From: Paenibacillus sp. 1001270B_150601_E10
GTDB taxonomy: Bacteria; Bacillota; Bacilli; Paenibacillales; Paenibacillaceae
DNA length: 64,000 bases
Assembly (NCBI RefSeq): GCF_015558675.1
Contig: NZ_JADMOL010000002.1
Span: 97,965-161,964 of the forward strand
Direction of reading: 5' to 3'
The notes under the pieces were generated by a model, which was given only the letters and a program-made list of their open reading frames with translations, had not been told where the DNA came from and made no database searches. Shown here in pieces: positions 1-8,737 of the stretch. The translations under genes and the position numbers were made by a program. Each line of letters begins with the position of its first letter. Position 1 is the stretch's first letter.

Positions 1-142
1 TCAGGAAAAGTGCTTCCTAATATATCATTAACCGTTTGCTTTTAGAGAGAAGCGGTTGCTTGACCTTATGTTGTGGTAGAAGTGATCTTTCTTCTATACA
101 AAAAGGTAGGTTGCCCCAGAAGGAGCATCTTCATCAGCTTCA

Positions 143-994
143 CTACTGGATTTCACCTTGAAGCTGTCGCTGATCTCGAAACTGTCTCGGGGAAAGCCCC
201 ATCCGATTCTTAAAGGTGCGGTGAAAATACGTATAGCTCTGGAAGCCGCACAGCTCTGAGATTTGCTCCATCGACATATATTCATGCTGGATGCGCTCGC
301 AGGCAAGCGAGATTCTTGCGTCAATCGCATAATCCATTATCGACTGCTGGAACTCCGCCTTGAAGATGTGCGCTGCGCGTGAGGCGCTAAGCTCCACCGA
401 TTGAGCTACGTCGTTCACTGTGAAGCTCTCGATCAGATTGCGATCAATATATTGCTTCATCTGATGGGCAAGCCGTGTCGTGCGGATATCGATGTTCTCA
501 ATGTCTTGGAGCTTCAGCTTCCGATCGAACATCTGAAATAGTGCAAATGTCAAGTGCATAACAATATCGTTCATGTGCATCTCCTGCAGGCGTTGCTCCT
601 GCATAATCTCTCTCCAGAGTGTCAGCATACGGTCATCCAATGCATGGGCGGAAATTGAGGCAGGCTGATACTTGTCCCACCAAGCGTCAAGCCAAGGACC
701 ATTAATGATCAAGTAGTAATCAAAGCTGTGTATTTTGGCATGAGGCTCAAACGTTGCGGGATTCTTGTAGCCGATCCGAAGATCGTAGGATTCGCCAGGC
801 TTGAGCATGAGCAAATGTCCAGGACTCATGGAGAGATATTGATCCCCCATGACAATATGAGCAGAACCCTCGATCTGCAGCCGGATGAGATAGTGCTTTA
901 AGGCAGGGATGTGCATATGCATTGGCTTGCGATGTCTGGCATAGCCCGCATACAGACGACTAAAGGCCGTATGGAAAGAAGGGGATAGATTCAT
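143..994 (-). CDS. AraC-family transcriptional regulator
   Basis: This is a 283-residue DNA-binding regulator of the AraC/XylS type. The last 100 residues hold two helix-turn-helix units, the first near residues 185-220 (FTVNDVAQSVELSASRAA) and the second ending in the family signature FHRTFKNRMGLSPRQFR. The N-terminal 170 residues look like the cupin-type sensing half (HIPALKHYLIRLQIEG), so it probably senses a sugar or sugar derivative. It is transcribed away from the isomerase / dehydrogenase / ThuA cluster that begins about 190 bp from its start, the usual arrangement for a local activator. The link to that cluster is inferred from position. The inducer is unknown. Confidence 0.9.
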   Translation of the reverse strand: MNLSPSFHTAFSRLYAGYARHRKPMHMHIPALKHYLIRLQIEGSAHIVMGDQYLSMSPGHLLMLKPGESYDLRIGYKNPATFEPHAKIHSFDYYLIINGPWLDAWWDKYQPASISAHALDDRMLTLWREIMQEQRLQEMHMNDIVMHLTFALFQMFDRKLKLQDIENIDIRTTRLAHQMKQYIDRNLIESFTVNDVAQSVELSASRAAHIFKAEFQQSIMDYAIDARISLACERIQHEYMSMEQISELCGFQSYTYFHRTFKNRMGLSPRQFRDQRQLQGEIQ

Positions 995-1116
995 TGGCGA
1001 TATGCTCCTTTTACCGCGTCATATCATTCTTTTGTTTATATTATATCATCAAATAGCAGAATTGTTCATGTTAGGGGAGTATCCTTCATACCAATCTGTG
1101 GAGAGCTATGGCACAA

Positions 1117-1130
1117 TGAAATCGTTCTCT
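1117..1130 (+). promoter_or_regulatory. cre-like site (CcpA operator candidate)
   Basis: TGAAATCGTTCTCT matches the catabolite-responsive element consensus TGWAANCGNTNWCA at all but the last position. It lies about 55 bp before the first gene of a sugar-catabolism cluster, where carbon catabolite control would make sense. The call rests on consensus only. Confidence 0.45.
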
Positions 1131-1185
1131 TGCAAGCCTTTTCAAATATGACGAAACTGGATAACGATAAGAGGTGGATGATTTC

Positions 1186-1941
1186 ATGCGTATTGGGTTG
1201 CAGTTGTATACCGTTCGTGACGAGATGGAGAAGGATTTTGTCGGTACTTTGGAAAAAGTGGCCGCAATGGGCTATGAAGGTGTAGAGTTTGCAGGATACG
1301 GCGGATTAACGCCTGAGGAGCTGTCCGCTACACTATCTCGCCTTAATTTGAAGGCTGTCGGCAGTCACATCGGGCTTGATCAGCTGACAAATCATCTAGA
1401 TGAGCAAATCGAGATGAACAAGGCAATCGGCAATAAATATCTGGTTTGCCCTTGGATAGCGAAAGAGCAGTATGAGACGATGGAGGCCCTGAAGAAAACC
1501 GTCTCCTCGCTGACAAAAGCAGCTGAACGCGTACAACCGCATGGCATGAAGATCGGTTACCACAACCACGCGTTTGAGCTCGAACATGAAGTGGACGGCA
1601 AGACTGTTCTGGAACAGATTTTTGAACTCGCGCCTGATGTCGTGACAGAGCTTGATGTATGCTGGGTACAATACAGCGGACATGACCCGCTTGCATGGAT
1701 CGATCGCTATCAAGGCCGTCTGCCATTCGTGCATTTCAAGGATCTTGCCATTGCCGAAGATGGCTCTCCAATTACAGTAGAGCTTGGCAAAGGAACGTTA
1801 GATCTTGCTAGTGTTGCGAAGAAGGCGAAAGCCGCAGGAGCCGAGTGGCTGATCGTTGAGCAAGACGTTACACAGCGCGGCTCGCTTGAGAGTGTGGAAG
1901 CAAGCTTGAAGTGGATTAAAGAGCATTTGAAGGATCTTTAA
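1186..1941 (+). CDS. sugar phosphate isomerase/epimerase (AP endonuclease 2-like TIM barrel)
   Basis: This is a 251-residue TIM-barrel protein of the xylose-isomerase-like family that includes inosose dehydratases and hydroxypyruvate or keto-sugar isomerases. It begins MRIGLQLYTVRDEMEKDF. The barrel motifs YHNH (residues 125-128), TELDVCW (154-160), HFKD (183-186) and a late VEQD near 224 carry the acidic and histidine residues that usually bind the divalent metal. A GTG codon lies in frame 12 nt upstream, but AAGAGGTGG sits at the right distance before the ATG at 1186, so that ATG is preferred. The gene is first in a cluster with a Gfo/Idh dehydrogenase, a second isomerase and a ThuA protein, suggesting oxidation and isomerisation of an uncommon sugar or polyol. 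The substrate cannot be read from the sequence. Confidence 0.88.
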   Translation: MRIGLQLYTVRDEMEKDFVGTLEKVAAMGYEGVEFAGYGGLTPEELSATLSRLNLKAVGSHIGLDQLTNHLDEQIEMNKAIGNKYLVCPWIAKEQYETMEALKKTVSSLTKAAERVQPHGMKIGYHNHAFELEHEVDGKTVLEQIFELAPDVVTELDVCWVQYSGHDPLAWIDRYQGRLPFVHFKDLAIAEDGSPITVELGKGTLDLASVAKKAKAAGAEWLIVEQDVTQRGSLESVEASLKWIKEHLKDL

Positions 1942-2088
1942 TCGTTCAATTGGAGCCTCTGGCTCAACAATAAGAGCGTGGTTTTTTGCACGAATCCATA
2001 TCACAATCTAGATAACACGAATATTGCATGTACATCACGCAATAGATTTAACCATAACATTTCAAACCATTGATGGAGGGTATCTTTC

Positions 2089-3171
2089 ATGTCTAAAACA
2101 TATCGCATTGCTATTATCGGCTGCGGGGGTATCGCTAACGGTAAGCATATGCCTGCTCTTTCCAAAAGACCAAATGCGGAAATGGTAGCTTTCTGCGACA
2201 TTATTGAAGAACGCGCGATTGAAGCAAAGGAAAAGTACGGCAAAGAGGATGCAAAAGTATATACGGACTATAAAGAAGTATTGAAGGACAAGACAATCGA
2301 TATCGTTCATGTGTGTACGCCAAACGACTCTCACGCTGAGATTGCGATCGCAGCGCTTGAGAGCGACAAGCACGTGATGTGTGAAAAGCCAATGGCAAAG
2401 ACGGCAGCAGATGCTCGCCGCATGGTGGAAGCCGCAGAGCGCACTGGCAAGAAGCTGACGGTCGGCTACAACAACCGCTTCCGCAGCGACAGCCAATACT
2501 TGAAAAAAGTATGTGAAGACGGTACTCTTGGCGACATTTATTATGCAAAGGCACATGCGATTCGCCGTCGTGCGGTTCCAACTTGGGGCGTATTCTTGGA
2601 TGAAGAGAAACAAGGTGGAGGTCCGCTCATCGATATCGGGACGCATGCGCTCGACTTGACGTTGTGGATGATGGACAACTACGAGCCGGCGGTTGTTCTT
2701 GGAAGCTCCTTCCACAAGCTCGGAGGCAAAGAGAATGCTGCTAACTCCTGGGGGCCTTGGGATCCAGCGAAGTTCACGGTTGAGGATTCAGCGTTCGGTA
2801 TGATTAAGATGAAGAATGGCGCAACGATCATTCTGGAATCCAGCTGGGCGATCAATATGACGCAGGTTGGCGAAGCAAAATGTACGCTTTGCGGTACAGA
2901 AGGCGGAGCGGACATGTGGAATGGCCTGAACATCAACGGAGAAATGCACAGCCGTCTCTATGATCAAAAGATTGAATTGAACGCAGGCGGTGTAGCGTTC
3001 TATGACGGCGAGACCGTACGTGATATCGATCTTGAAATGCAGCTGTGGCTGGAAGCGATCGACCAGGATAAAGATCCTGTCGTAACGCCGAAGCAGGCTT
3101 GCGTGGTATCTGAATTGCTTGAGGCGATCTATGAGTCGTCCCGCACAGGCAAGGCTGTATATTTCGATTAA
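2089..3171 (+). CDS. Gfo/Idh/MocA-family NAD(P)-dependent oxidoreductase
   Basis: This 360-residue protein has an N-terminal Rossmann fold with the dinucleotide motif GCGGIA at residues 11-16. The family EKP motif (99-101) holds the lysine that contacts substrate, and the DIGTHALD motif at 182-189 supplies the catalytic histidine region. Length fits the family of inositol, glucose-fructose and related sugar dehydrogenases. A ribosome site (TGGAGGG) precedes the ATG. It lies 147 bp after one isomerase gene and about 245 bp before another. Such gene sets usually oxidise a sugar at one carbon so that a partner can isomerise or dehydrate it. That role is family knowledge; the substrate is unknown. 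Confidence 0.93.
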   Translation: MSKTYRIAIIGCGGIANGKHMPALSKRPNAEMVAFCDIIEERAIEAKEKYGKEDAKVYTDYKEVLKDKTIDIVHVCTPNDSHAEIAIAALESDKHVMCEKPMAKTAADARRMVEAAERTGKKLTVGYNNRFRSDSQYLKKVCEDGTLGDIYYAKAHAIRRRAVPTWGVFLDEEKQGGGPLIDIGTHALDLTLWMMDNYEPAVVLGSSFHKLGGKENAANSWGPWDPAKFTVEDSAFGMIKMKNGATIILESSWAINMTQVGEAKCTLCGTEGGADMWNGLNINGEMHSRLYDQKIELNAGGVAFYDGETVRDIDLEMQLWLEAIDQDKDPVVTPKQACVVSELLEAIYESSRTGKAVYFD

Positions 3172-3298
3172 TAGATGCACTAACCCCATAACAGCCATGT
3201 TGGCATAGCGCATAATATGAGCATGATCATGGGATGAGAACTGTATAGATAGCAGCGGATCAAGGCGATCTGCTTCTGTATCGACACCAAACAAAGTG

Positions 3299-3373
3299 GG
3301 CAGAAGAATCCGAATGATACGATCGTTAGTCAGTCAACTTTGTTGAACCACGATCGGCAGGAGATCTTCTGCC
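3299..3373 (+). other. long inverted repeat before the second isomerase gene
   Basis: GGCAGAAGA (3299-3307) is perfectly complementary to TCTTCTGCC (3365-3373), with a second short pairing (ACGATCG with CGATCG) inside. No U-run follows, so it is not a normal terminator. It sits in a 244-bp gap in the middle of the cluster and ends about 40 nt before the next ATG. A folded leader or mRNA-processing site is possible. Confidence 0.35.
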
Positions 3374-3415
3374 TTATGTTTGAACAGAATGATTGAAGAA
3401 ATAGGAGGATTCATC

Positions 3416-4384
3416 ATGAAACTTGGCGTATTTACAGTATTATATGGACAATTGCCGCTTGAAGAGGCTTTGGATACAATTGCGGCAAAAGGCGTGGAAG
3501 CCGTTGAGATCGGCTGCGGCGGCTACCCAGGGAACAAGCACTGCAATCCGCATGAGCTGCTTAAAGACGAATCCAAGCTGAAGGCCTTCAAGGAAGCGGT
3601 CGACTCCCGTTCCATGATGATTAGTGCGCTTAGCGCGCATGGCAATATGCTGCATCCGCAAAAGGATATCGCAAAAGGCTTCCATGACGATCTGATCGCA
3701 ACGATCGACCTTGCAGCGAAGCTCGGCATTCCAGTAGTCAACACCTTCTCCGGCTGTCCTGGAGACCATGAAGGTGCAAAGTATCCTAACTGGCCGATTG
3801 CGCCTTGGCCGAATGACTTCTCTGAAGTCTTGGAGTGGCAATGGTCTGAAAAGGTTATTCCTTATTGGAAGGAAGTCGGCAAGTACGCGTCCGACCGAGG
3901 CATTAAGATCGGACTTGAGCTGCACGGCGGCTTCTCCGTGCACTCGCCAGGCACACTGCTTCGTCTTCGTGAAGCGGTGGGCGACGTTATTGGCGCGAAC
4001 TTGGATCCAAGTCATATGTGGTGGCAGGGCATCGATCCTGTGCAAGCGATTCGCATTCTCGGCAGGGAAAATGCGCTTCATCATTTCCATGCTAAGGATA
4101 CGACGATCGATCCGATCAATGTAAACATGCATGGGGTTACCGATATGCAGCCATATACGAAGATGCTTGACCGCGCATGGCAATTCCGCACCGTTGGCTA
4201 TGGTCACGATGCGAAGACTTGGGCGGACATCATTAGCGAACTGCGTCTCGTCGGTTATGATTATGTGATTAGCATCGAGCATGAGGACGGCTTGATGTCT
4301 ATCGATGAAGGCTTTACGAAGGCTGTTCAAGCCCTACAGCCGCTCTTGATGAAGGAACCGCTTGGGGAGATGTGGTGGGTGTAA
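3416..4384 (+). CDS. sugar phosphate isomerase/epimerase (TIM barrel), second copy in cluster
   Basis: This is a 322-residue xylose-isomerase-like TIM-barrel protein, longer than the neighbour at 1186 and clearly a different subfamily. It begins MKLGVFTVLYGQLPLEEALD. Barrel motifs include VEIGCGGYPG near the N terminus, KIGLELHGGF (metal-site Glu and His), NLDPSHMWWQG, HFHAKD and the late ISIEHED. The start is the ATG at 3416, which has AGGAGG seven bases upstream; an upstream in-frame TTG lacks such a site. It is followed after 36 bp by the ThuA gene. Proteins with this GGYPGNKHCNP-type N terminus commonly sit beside Gfo/Idh dehydrogenases and ThuA proteins in Paenibacillus-like genomes. Exact reaction unknown. 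Confidence 0.9.
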   Translation: MKLGVFTVLYGQLPLEEALDTIAAKGVEAVEIGCGGYPGNKHCNPHELLKDESKLKAFKEAVDSRSMMISALSAHGNMLHPQKDIAKGFHDDLIATIDLAAKLGIPVVNTFSGCPGDHEGAKYPNWPIAPWPNDFSEVLEWQWSEKVIPYWKEVGKYASDRGIKIGLELHGGFSVHSPGTLLRLREAVGDVIGANLDPSHMWWQGIDPVQAIRILGRENALHHFHAKDTTIDPINVNMHGVTDMQPYTKMLDRAWQFRTVGYGHDAKTWADIISELRLVGYDYVISIEHEDGLMSIDEGFTKAVQALQPLLMKEPLGEMWWV

Positions 4385-4420
4385 TCAGAACCGCCTTTTA
4401 GATAGGAAGGAGTATGTACA

Positions 4421-5143
4421 ATGTCACAACCTGTTAGAGTTACGGTATGGAATGAAAATCGACATGAAAAACAAAATCCGAAGGTGTCAGAAATCTATCC
4501 CGATGGCATCCACCGTGCAATCGGCGCTCCGCTAGAGGACGGTTATCGCGTGCAGTATGCGACGCTCGATATGCCTGAGCACGGCTTGACCGAAGAAGTG
4601 CTTCAGGAGACCGATGTCCTGATCTGGTGGGGACACATGGCTCATCATGAGGTGAGCGAGGAGATCGTAGAGCGCGTGTATCAGCGCGTGATGCACGGCA
4701 TGGGGCTCATTGTGCTTCACTCAGGTCACTTCTCGAAGATCTTCAAGAAGCTGATGGGGACATCCTGCGATTTGAAGTGGCGTGAGGCGAATGACAAAGA
4801 ACGTCTCTGGGTTGTTTCTCCGGGACATCCAATTGCAGAAGGATTAGGCGAATACTTCGAGCTTCCAGAGGAAGAGATGTACGGTGAGCACTTCGATATT
4901 CCGGCTCCAGACGAGCTCGTATTTGTAAGCTGGTTCACAGGTGGAGAAGTCTTCCGCAGCGGCTGCTGCTATAACCGCGGCATGGGGAAAGTATTCTATT
5001 TCCGCCCAGGGCATGAGACGTATCCGACTTATCATGACAGCAATGTTCAGCGTGTAATCCGCAATGCGGTGGAATGGACAAAGCCTGTTCATCGCGCTTA
5101 TCCAGCGTACGGCAATGCTAAGCCGTTGGAGCCGCTTGCGTAA
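4421..5143 (+). CDS. ThuA domain-containing protein
   Basis: This 240-residue protein has the ThuA (trehalose utilization) fold, a class I glutamine-amidotransferase-like domain. Characteristic stretches are [11 protein letters not shown] at the N terminus, [31 protein letters not shown], and [20 protein letters not shown] near the C terminus. The amidotransferase nucleophile motif is replaced by HSGH, as in other ThuA proteins. In related bacteria ThuA acts in oxidation of disaccharides through 3-keto intermediates, which fits neighbouring Gfo/Idh and isomerase genes. The ribosome site AGGAAGGAG is 10 bases upstream. It is the last gene before a strong terminator, so the four plus-strand genes probably form one regulatory unit. 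Confidence 0.9.
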   Translation: MSQPVRVTVWNENRHEKQNPKVSEIYPDGIHRAIGAPLEDGYRVQYATLDMPEHGLTEEVLQETDVLIWWGHMAHHEVSEEIVERVYQRVMHGMGLIVLHSGHFSKIFKKLMGTSCDLKWREANDKERLWVVSPGHPIAEGLGEYFELPEEEMYGEHFDIPAPDELVFVSWFTGGEVFRSGCCYNRGMGKVFYFRPGHETYPTYHDSNVQRVIRNAVEWTKPVHRAYPAYGNAKPLEPLA

Positions 5144-5261
5144 CGGCTAATGACCTTTCAAACCGTATAAAGATATAAACGAAGCCAGCGATGGAAGTCT
5201 ACATGAAGAAATAATGTATGATTTTACTTCTGTTGCCGCTTAAATAAATCTGAAGATTAGC

Positions 5262-5302
5262 ACCGGCCTGCTCTTGCTTATGAGAGCAGGCCGGTGTTTT
5301 TA
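5262..5302 (+). terminator. Rho-independent terminator after the ThuA gene
   Basis: CACCGGCCTGCTCT pairs perfectly with AGAGCAGGCCGGTG (14 bp) around an 8-nt loop, followed by five T residues. It closes the sugar cluster. Confidence 0.92.
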
Positions 5303-5615
5303 CCGTATCCAGATGGGATGAATTTTGATAAGGTGGAATATTGAACTATAAGGTTCACATAAATGCCTCTAAACAAAGTCTCTCTTTTTGAAAACCCGAC
5401 ATTGAAAGTCCTACAGTTGAAGTTTTTCTCATTTTGACGTGAAAGAGCGAATTTCCTCAAATCTGTGCACTAGCCCTGCGAATAGCCCGTATTTCTCGCC
5501 CTAAGCTCTGAATTATCTTGTTTGCGCTTCAGAATTGACCTATGACATAATCAAATAATATGTAAAACGATAGATAACGTTTTCGGAATGGTACTTCGTA
5601 AGGAAGGGGAACAGA
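5303..5615. other. non-coding gap before the nucleobase permease
   Basis: No gene is supported here. A 60-codon minus-strand frame has no ribosome site. TTGACC (5535-5540) followed after 15 bp by TAATAT is a weak promoter candidate for the permease. I looked for a purine riboswitch and did not find its conserved segments. Confidence 0.4.
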
Positions 5616-6962
5616 ATGGGTAAGCAGGAGGCTGTAAAACATTCATTAGCCGGAATACAATGGTTGTTCTTTATGTTTGCCAATACCATTGTCATTCCAT
5701 TAACGATCGGGCACGCATTTGACCTTAGCAGCGGAGATATCGCAACATCGATACAGCGTGCCTTTATCTTAACAGGAGTAGCCTCTCTGCTTCAGGTGTT
5801 CGTTGGTCATCGTTGGATCTTGCTGGAGGGACAGTCGGGATTATGGTGGGGCGTCATTATTAGCTTGTGCGCATCCGCACCAACGATGGGATTAACGCTC
5901 CCAGAGGTCGGGGCTTCCATGATTACGGGAATTGTATTAGGCGGGGTTACGATCATCCTATTAGGAATGCTGGGCGTTGGGGATAAGATCAAAAAGTGGT
6001 TTACGCCGCACGTCATGTTTGTCGTCATCTTTCTCATCGCATCACAGCTTATTTTTATCTTTGCAAAAGGCATGCTTGGCTTGAACGCGGATACAACGGT
6101 ACATCCCACGACTTCTTTATTTATTCTAGCCGTCATCGTACTGGTATTGCTTCTAACGCTCGCAGGGCCCGCTAAGCTTCGCAACTTTGCCATCTTGATC
6201 GGGATTATCCTGGGGTGGATCTTCTATACGCTAATCTTCGGGTCAGAAGCGCAAACCTTTGAAGGCGGAGGGAAGCTGTGGATGCCCTTTACTTGGGGGA
6301 ATCCGCTTGATACGCATCTGAATATGGGCATCGTGACGGTTACTTATCTAACAGGATTATTGAACCTGTCCAATACGATGGCTGCATTAAAGGGCTCTGC
6401 CGCTTTGTTTGGCAGTGAGCCGACAGCAAGGCAGTATCGCGGTGGGTTTGCGATTACAGGGCTTATGAATATATTGGCAGGGATCTTTGGAGTTGTTCCA
6501 TATGGAACATACGCATCCTCGATTGGATTTTTGCAGGCAACCCGTATCTTTAGCCGAATACCCTTCATTATCGGGTCTTCAGGCTTAATCCTGTTCGGCT
6601 TTGTACCGCAGCTTGCTGAGTTCTTCTCGACATTGCCGCTTACTGTAGGCAATGCGGTGCTGTTCGTCGCTTACCTCAGTATGATGAACTCCGCCCTGAC
6701 TCAGCTAAAAGGCATTACGTTTACGTCCCGCACGATATATCGTGTTGCGCTTCCGGCCTTTATCGGGCTCGCGTGGATGACCTTTCCGAGTTCGGTCTGG
6801 ACGGAGGTTCCAGTGCTGATTCAGCCGCTCATCTCCAATGGTCTTCTGCTCGGCATTATCATTACACTGCTCATTAATCATCTCATTCCTTGGGATCGAA
6901 TGGAGGAGCAGGATCGACAGGAGAGCTTGAAGGCGGAAACGCCTTCGAATTCTTCGTGTTAA
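5616..6962 (+). CDS. NCS2-family nucleobase (uracil/xanthine-type) permease
   Basis: This 448-residue integral membrane protein of the nucleobase:cation symporter-2 family has about 12-14 hydrophobic segments. The N terminus (HSLAGIQWLFFMFANTIVIP) and the middle stretch TGLMNILAGIFGVVPYGTYA are typical; the latter corresponds to the loop-helix region around the conserved substrate-binding carboxylate motif. It should import a purine or pyrimidine base with a cation. The ribosome site AAGGAAGGGGAA precedes the ATG. The gene stands alone between two terminators. Family assignment is strong, but whether the substrate is xanthine, uracil or another base is not resolved, and no purine riboswitch helps. 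Confidence 0.88.
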   Translation: MGKQEAVKHSLAGIQWLFFMFANTIVIPLTIGHAFDLSSGDIATSIQRAFILTGVASLLQVFVGHRWILLEGQSGLWWGVIISLCASAPTMGLTLPEVGASMITGIVLGGVTIILLGMLGVGDKIKKWFTPHVMFVVIFLIASQLIFIFAKGMLGLNADTTVHPTTSLFILAVIVLVLLLTLAGPAKLRNFAILIGIILGWIFYTLIFGSEAQTFEGGGKLWMPFTWGNPLDTHLNMGIVTVTYLTGLLNLSNTMAALKGSAALFGSEPTARQYRGGFAITGLMNILAGIFGVVPYGTYASSIGFLQATRIFSRIPFIIGSSGLILFGFVPQLAEFFSTLPLTVGNAVLFVAYLSMMNSALTQLKGITFTSRTIYRVALPAFIGLAWMTFPSSVWTEVPVLIQPLISNGLLLGIIITLLINHLIPWDRMEEQDRQESLKAETPSNSSC

Positions 6963-6995
6963 ACAGGAGACTATTGTAAAAATGTTGTACGAATA

Positions 6996-7030
6996 AAAGG
7001 GCTGTCCTTCATAAGGACGGCCCTTTTAAT
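6996..7030. terminator. bidirectional terminator between permease and CBS/CorC gene
   Basis: AAAAGGGCTGTCCTT pairs with AAGGACGGCCCTTTT (one G-U) around a 2-nt loop. T-runs exist on both strands, so it can end both converging genes. Confidence 0.88.
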
Positions 7031-7062
7031 TTGTACAGCTGAACATGATGGATCTGTTCATT

Positions 7063-8574
7063 TTACGCATGATGAGGACTAACGCTAATGGGATGCGATT
7101 CGCTAACAAGCATCTCTACAAGCTTGATCCGATGCTTTTCTTTGCGCTTGACAATAAAGGTTAGCGGACCATAATTCAGCTTCTGTCCTACGCGCAGCTC
7201 GGAGTTGCGATTAATGAGCCAGCCTCCGATCGTATCGGCTTCATCATCGTCAAAATCGACGTGTACGAGCTGGGTGACATGGACGAGAGGGGTAACCCCA
7301 TCCATTAAATATCGTCGTTCTGTTAGCTTCGCAATTTCGCGGACTTCATCCTCATCGAATTCATCTCTGATCTCGCCTACAATTTCCTCAAGGATGTCTT
7401 CAATCGTAATTAACCCCGCAGTTCCACCGTACTCATCCAGCAGTATGGCCATGTGGGAATGCTCCTGCTGCATTCGGCGGAGCACAGCCTTAATCGGAGC
7501 AGTCTCAGGCATCATTAGCACAGGTCGAATGACGCGCTCCCAAGGATAGTCCATTTGATGATCCGCTTCGAGAAACAGCTGCTTCGTATTAATGATGCCG
7601 ATAATATGATCCTTGTTGTCACGGGCAACCGGAAAGCGGGTATATTGCTCCCGCCGGATCGTTCTCCAGACGTCTTGCAGGGATCGATCGGCATACAAGA
7701 CAACCATAGCGGTACGGGGAACCATAATCTCCTTTGCAGAGAGCTCATCGAAGCTGAAGATTCGATTCACATAGCCATATTCCGTCTTCGTGATCTCGCC
7801 GCTCGCTAAGCTGTTGCTAAGGATGAGAAGGATTTCATCCTCGGAATGGGCCTGCTCATTAGCTTGTTCGGGATGAAAGCCTAATAGCCTCGCAAGGCTA
7901 TTGGCAGAGTTGTTAAGCAGCCAGATAAACGGAAATAGGATACGGTAGAACCAAATGATCGGCATCGCGAATCGAAGGGCGAGGGGCTCTGCGTAGAAAA
8001 GCGCAATCGTCTTCGGCAGCAGTTCTCCCACGACGACAGATATATAGGTGACGACGGTAAAGCCAAAGATAAAGGAAAGCAAATGCTGAATGGCGTATGG
8101 AAGTTCCAATAGCTCGAATAGAGGAGCAAACAGCCGGACAAAAGCAGGCTCCCCAAGCCAGCCTATTCCGAGGGACGCAATCGTAATCCCAAGCTGGCAG
8201 GCGGATAAGTATTCATTGACATGAGTCGTGACTTTCTGAACGGCCTTGGCTTGTGGGACGCCCTCTGCAACGAGTTGGTTCACGCGGCTTGGTCGCAGCT
8301 TGACGATCGCGAACTCGGTAGCAACAAAGAAAGCCGTCATCGCAATCAAGATCAGGACGATAAGCATACTCCACAGGATGGCGTCCACCTCCAAGTTGTG
8401 ATGATGGTCTAAGTGACCTGCATGAAAGCTTTGAAAGCAGGGCTGATCATCCATTAGGTTGTGTAATGAGAGTGGCTTTATCCAGATGCGCATGTTAACA
8501 AAACTTACTAAAGTTATGTACAATAGGAGAGTCAAATGTTCAGCTTGGACCAATAAGCGATGGACGGTATTCAT
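7063..8574 (-). CDS. hemolysin C / CorC-type membrane protein (CNNM-CBS-CorC)
   Basis: The protein has, in order, a CNNM (DUF21) transmembrane domain beginning near AILWSMLIVLILIAMTAFFV, a pair of CBS domains (IMVPRTAMVVLY onward), and a CorC/HlyC C-terminal domain (YLMDGVTPLVHV to about VKRKEKHRIKL). This is the usual architecture of bacterial Mg2+/Co2+ efflux or magnesium-homeostasis proteins; the hemolysin name is historical. The longest frame gives 503 residues, about 60 more than usual, and no clear ribosome site precedes the first ATG or the Met at 8453. GGAGGTGG lies just before the first membrane helix. The true start is therefore uncertain and probably internal. Confidence 0.88.
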   Translation of the reverse strand: MNTVHRLLVQAEHLTLLLYITLVSFVNMRIWIKPLSLHNLMDDQPCFQSFHAGHLDHHHNLEVDAILWSMLIVLILIAMTAFFVATEFAIVKLRPSRVNQLVAEGVPQAKAVQKVTTHVNEYLSACQLGITIASLGIGWLGEPAFVRLFAPLFELLELPYAIQHLLSFIFGFTVVTYISVVVGELLPKTIALFYAEPLALRFAMPIIWFYRILFPFIWLLNNSANSLARLLGFHPEQANEQAHSEDEILLILSNSLASGEITKTEYGYVNRIFSFDELSAKEIMVPRTAMVVLYADRSLQDVWRTIRREQYTRFPVARDNKDHIIGIINTKQLFLEADHQMDYPWERVIRPVLMMPETAPIKAVLRRMQQEHSHMAILLDEYGGTAGLITIEDILEEIVGEIRDEFDEDEVREIAKLTERRYLMDGVTPLVHVTQLVHVDFDDDEADTIGGWLINRNSELRVGQKLNYGPLTFIVKRKEKHRIKLVEMLVSESHPISVSPHHA

Positions 8575-8737
8575 TTACTGGTTGCAGTGACGAGCTAAAC
8601 TTTGCTTAGTTATAACGAATGATCGAGCATAATTCATAAAGCGATTAGGGAATATAAGTTGTTTGTATAAGGTGACGAACTCTTTCTCAAATAAATGGAG
8701 CCGTTGATAGATACGTAAGCATATGGAGGATACAAGT

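Noticed and set aside
2062..2715. 217-codon minus-strand frame over the Gfo/Idh gene
   Set aside because: Shadow of a conserved gene; no recognisable protein.
3440..4330. 296-codon minus-strand frame over the second isomerase gene
   Set aside because: The plus-strand frame is a clear family member with a ribosome site; the antisense frame has neither.
5278..5460. 60-codon minus-strand frame in the gap after the ThuA terminator
   Set aside because: No ribosome site, and its end overlaps the terminator stem.
5480..5615. Purine riboswitch before the nucleobase permease
   Set aside because: The conserved core segments of the purine aptamer are absent.
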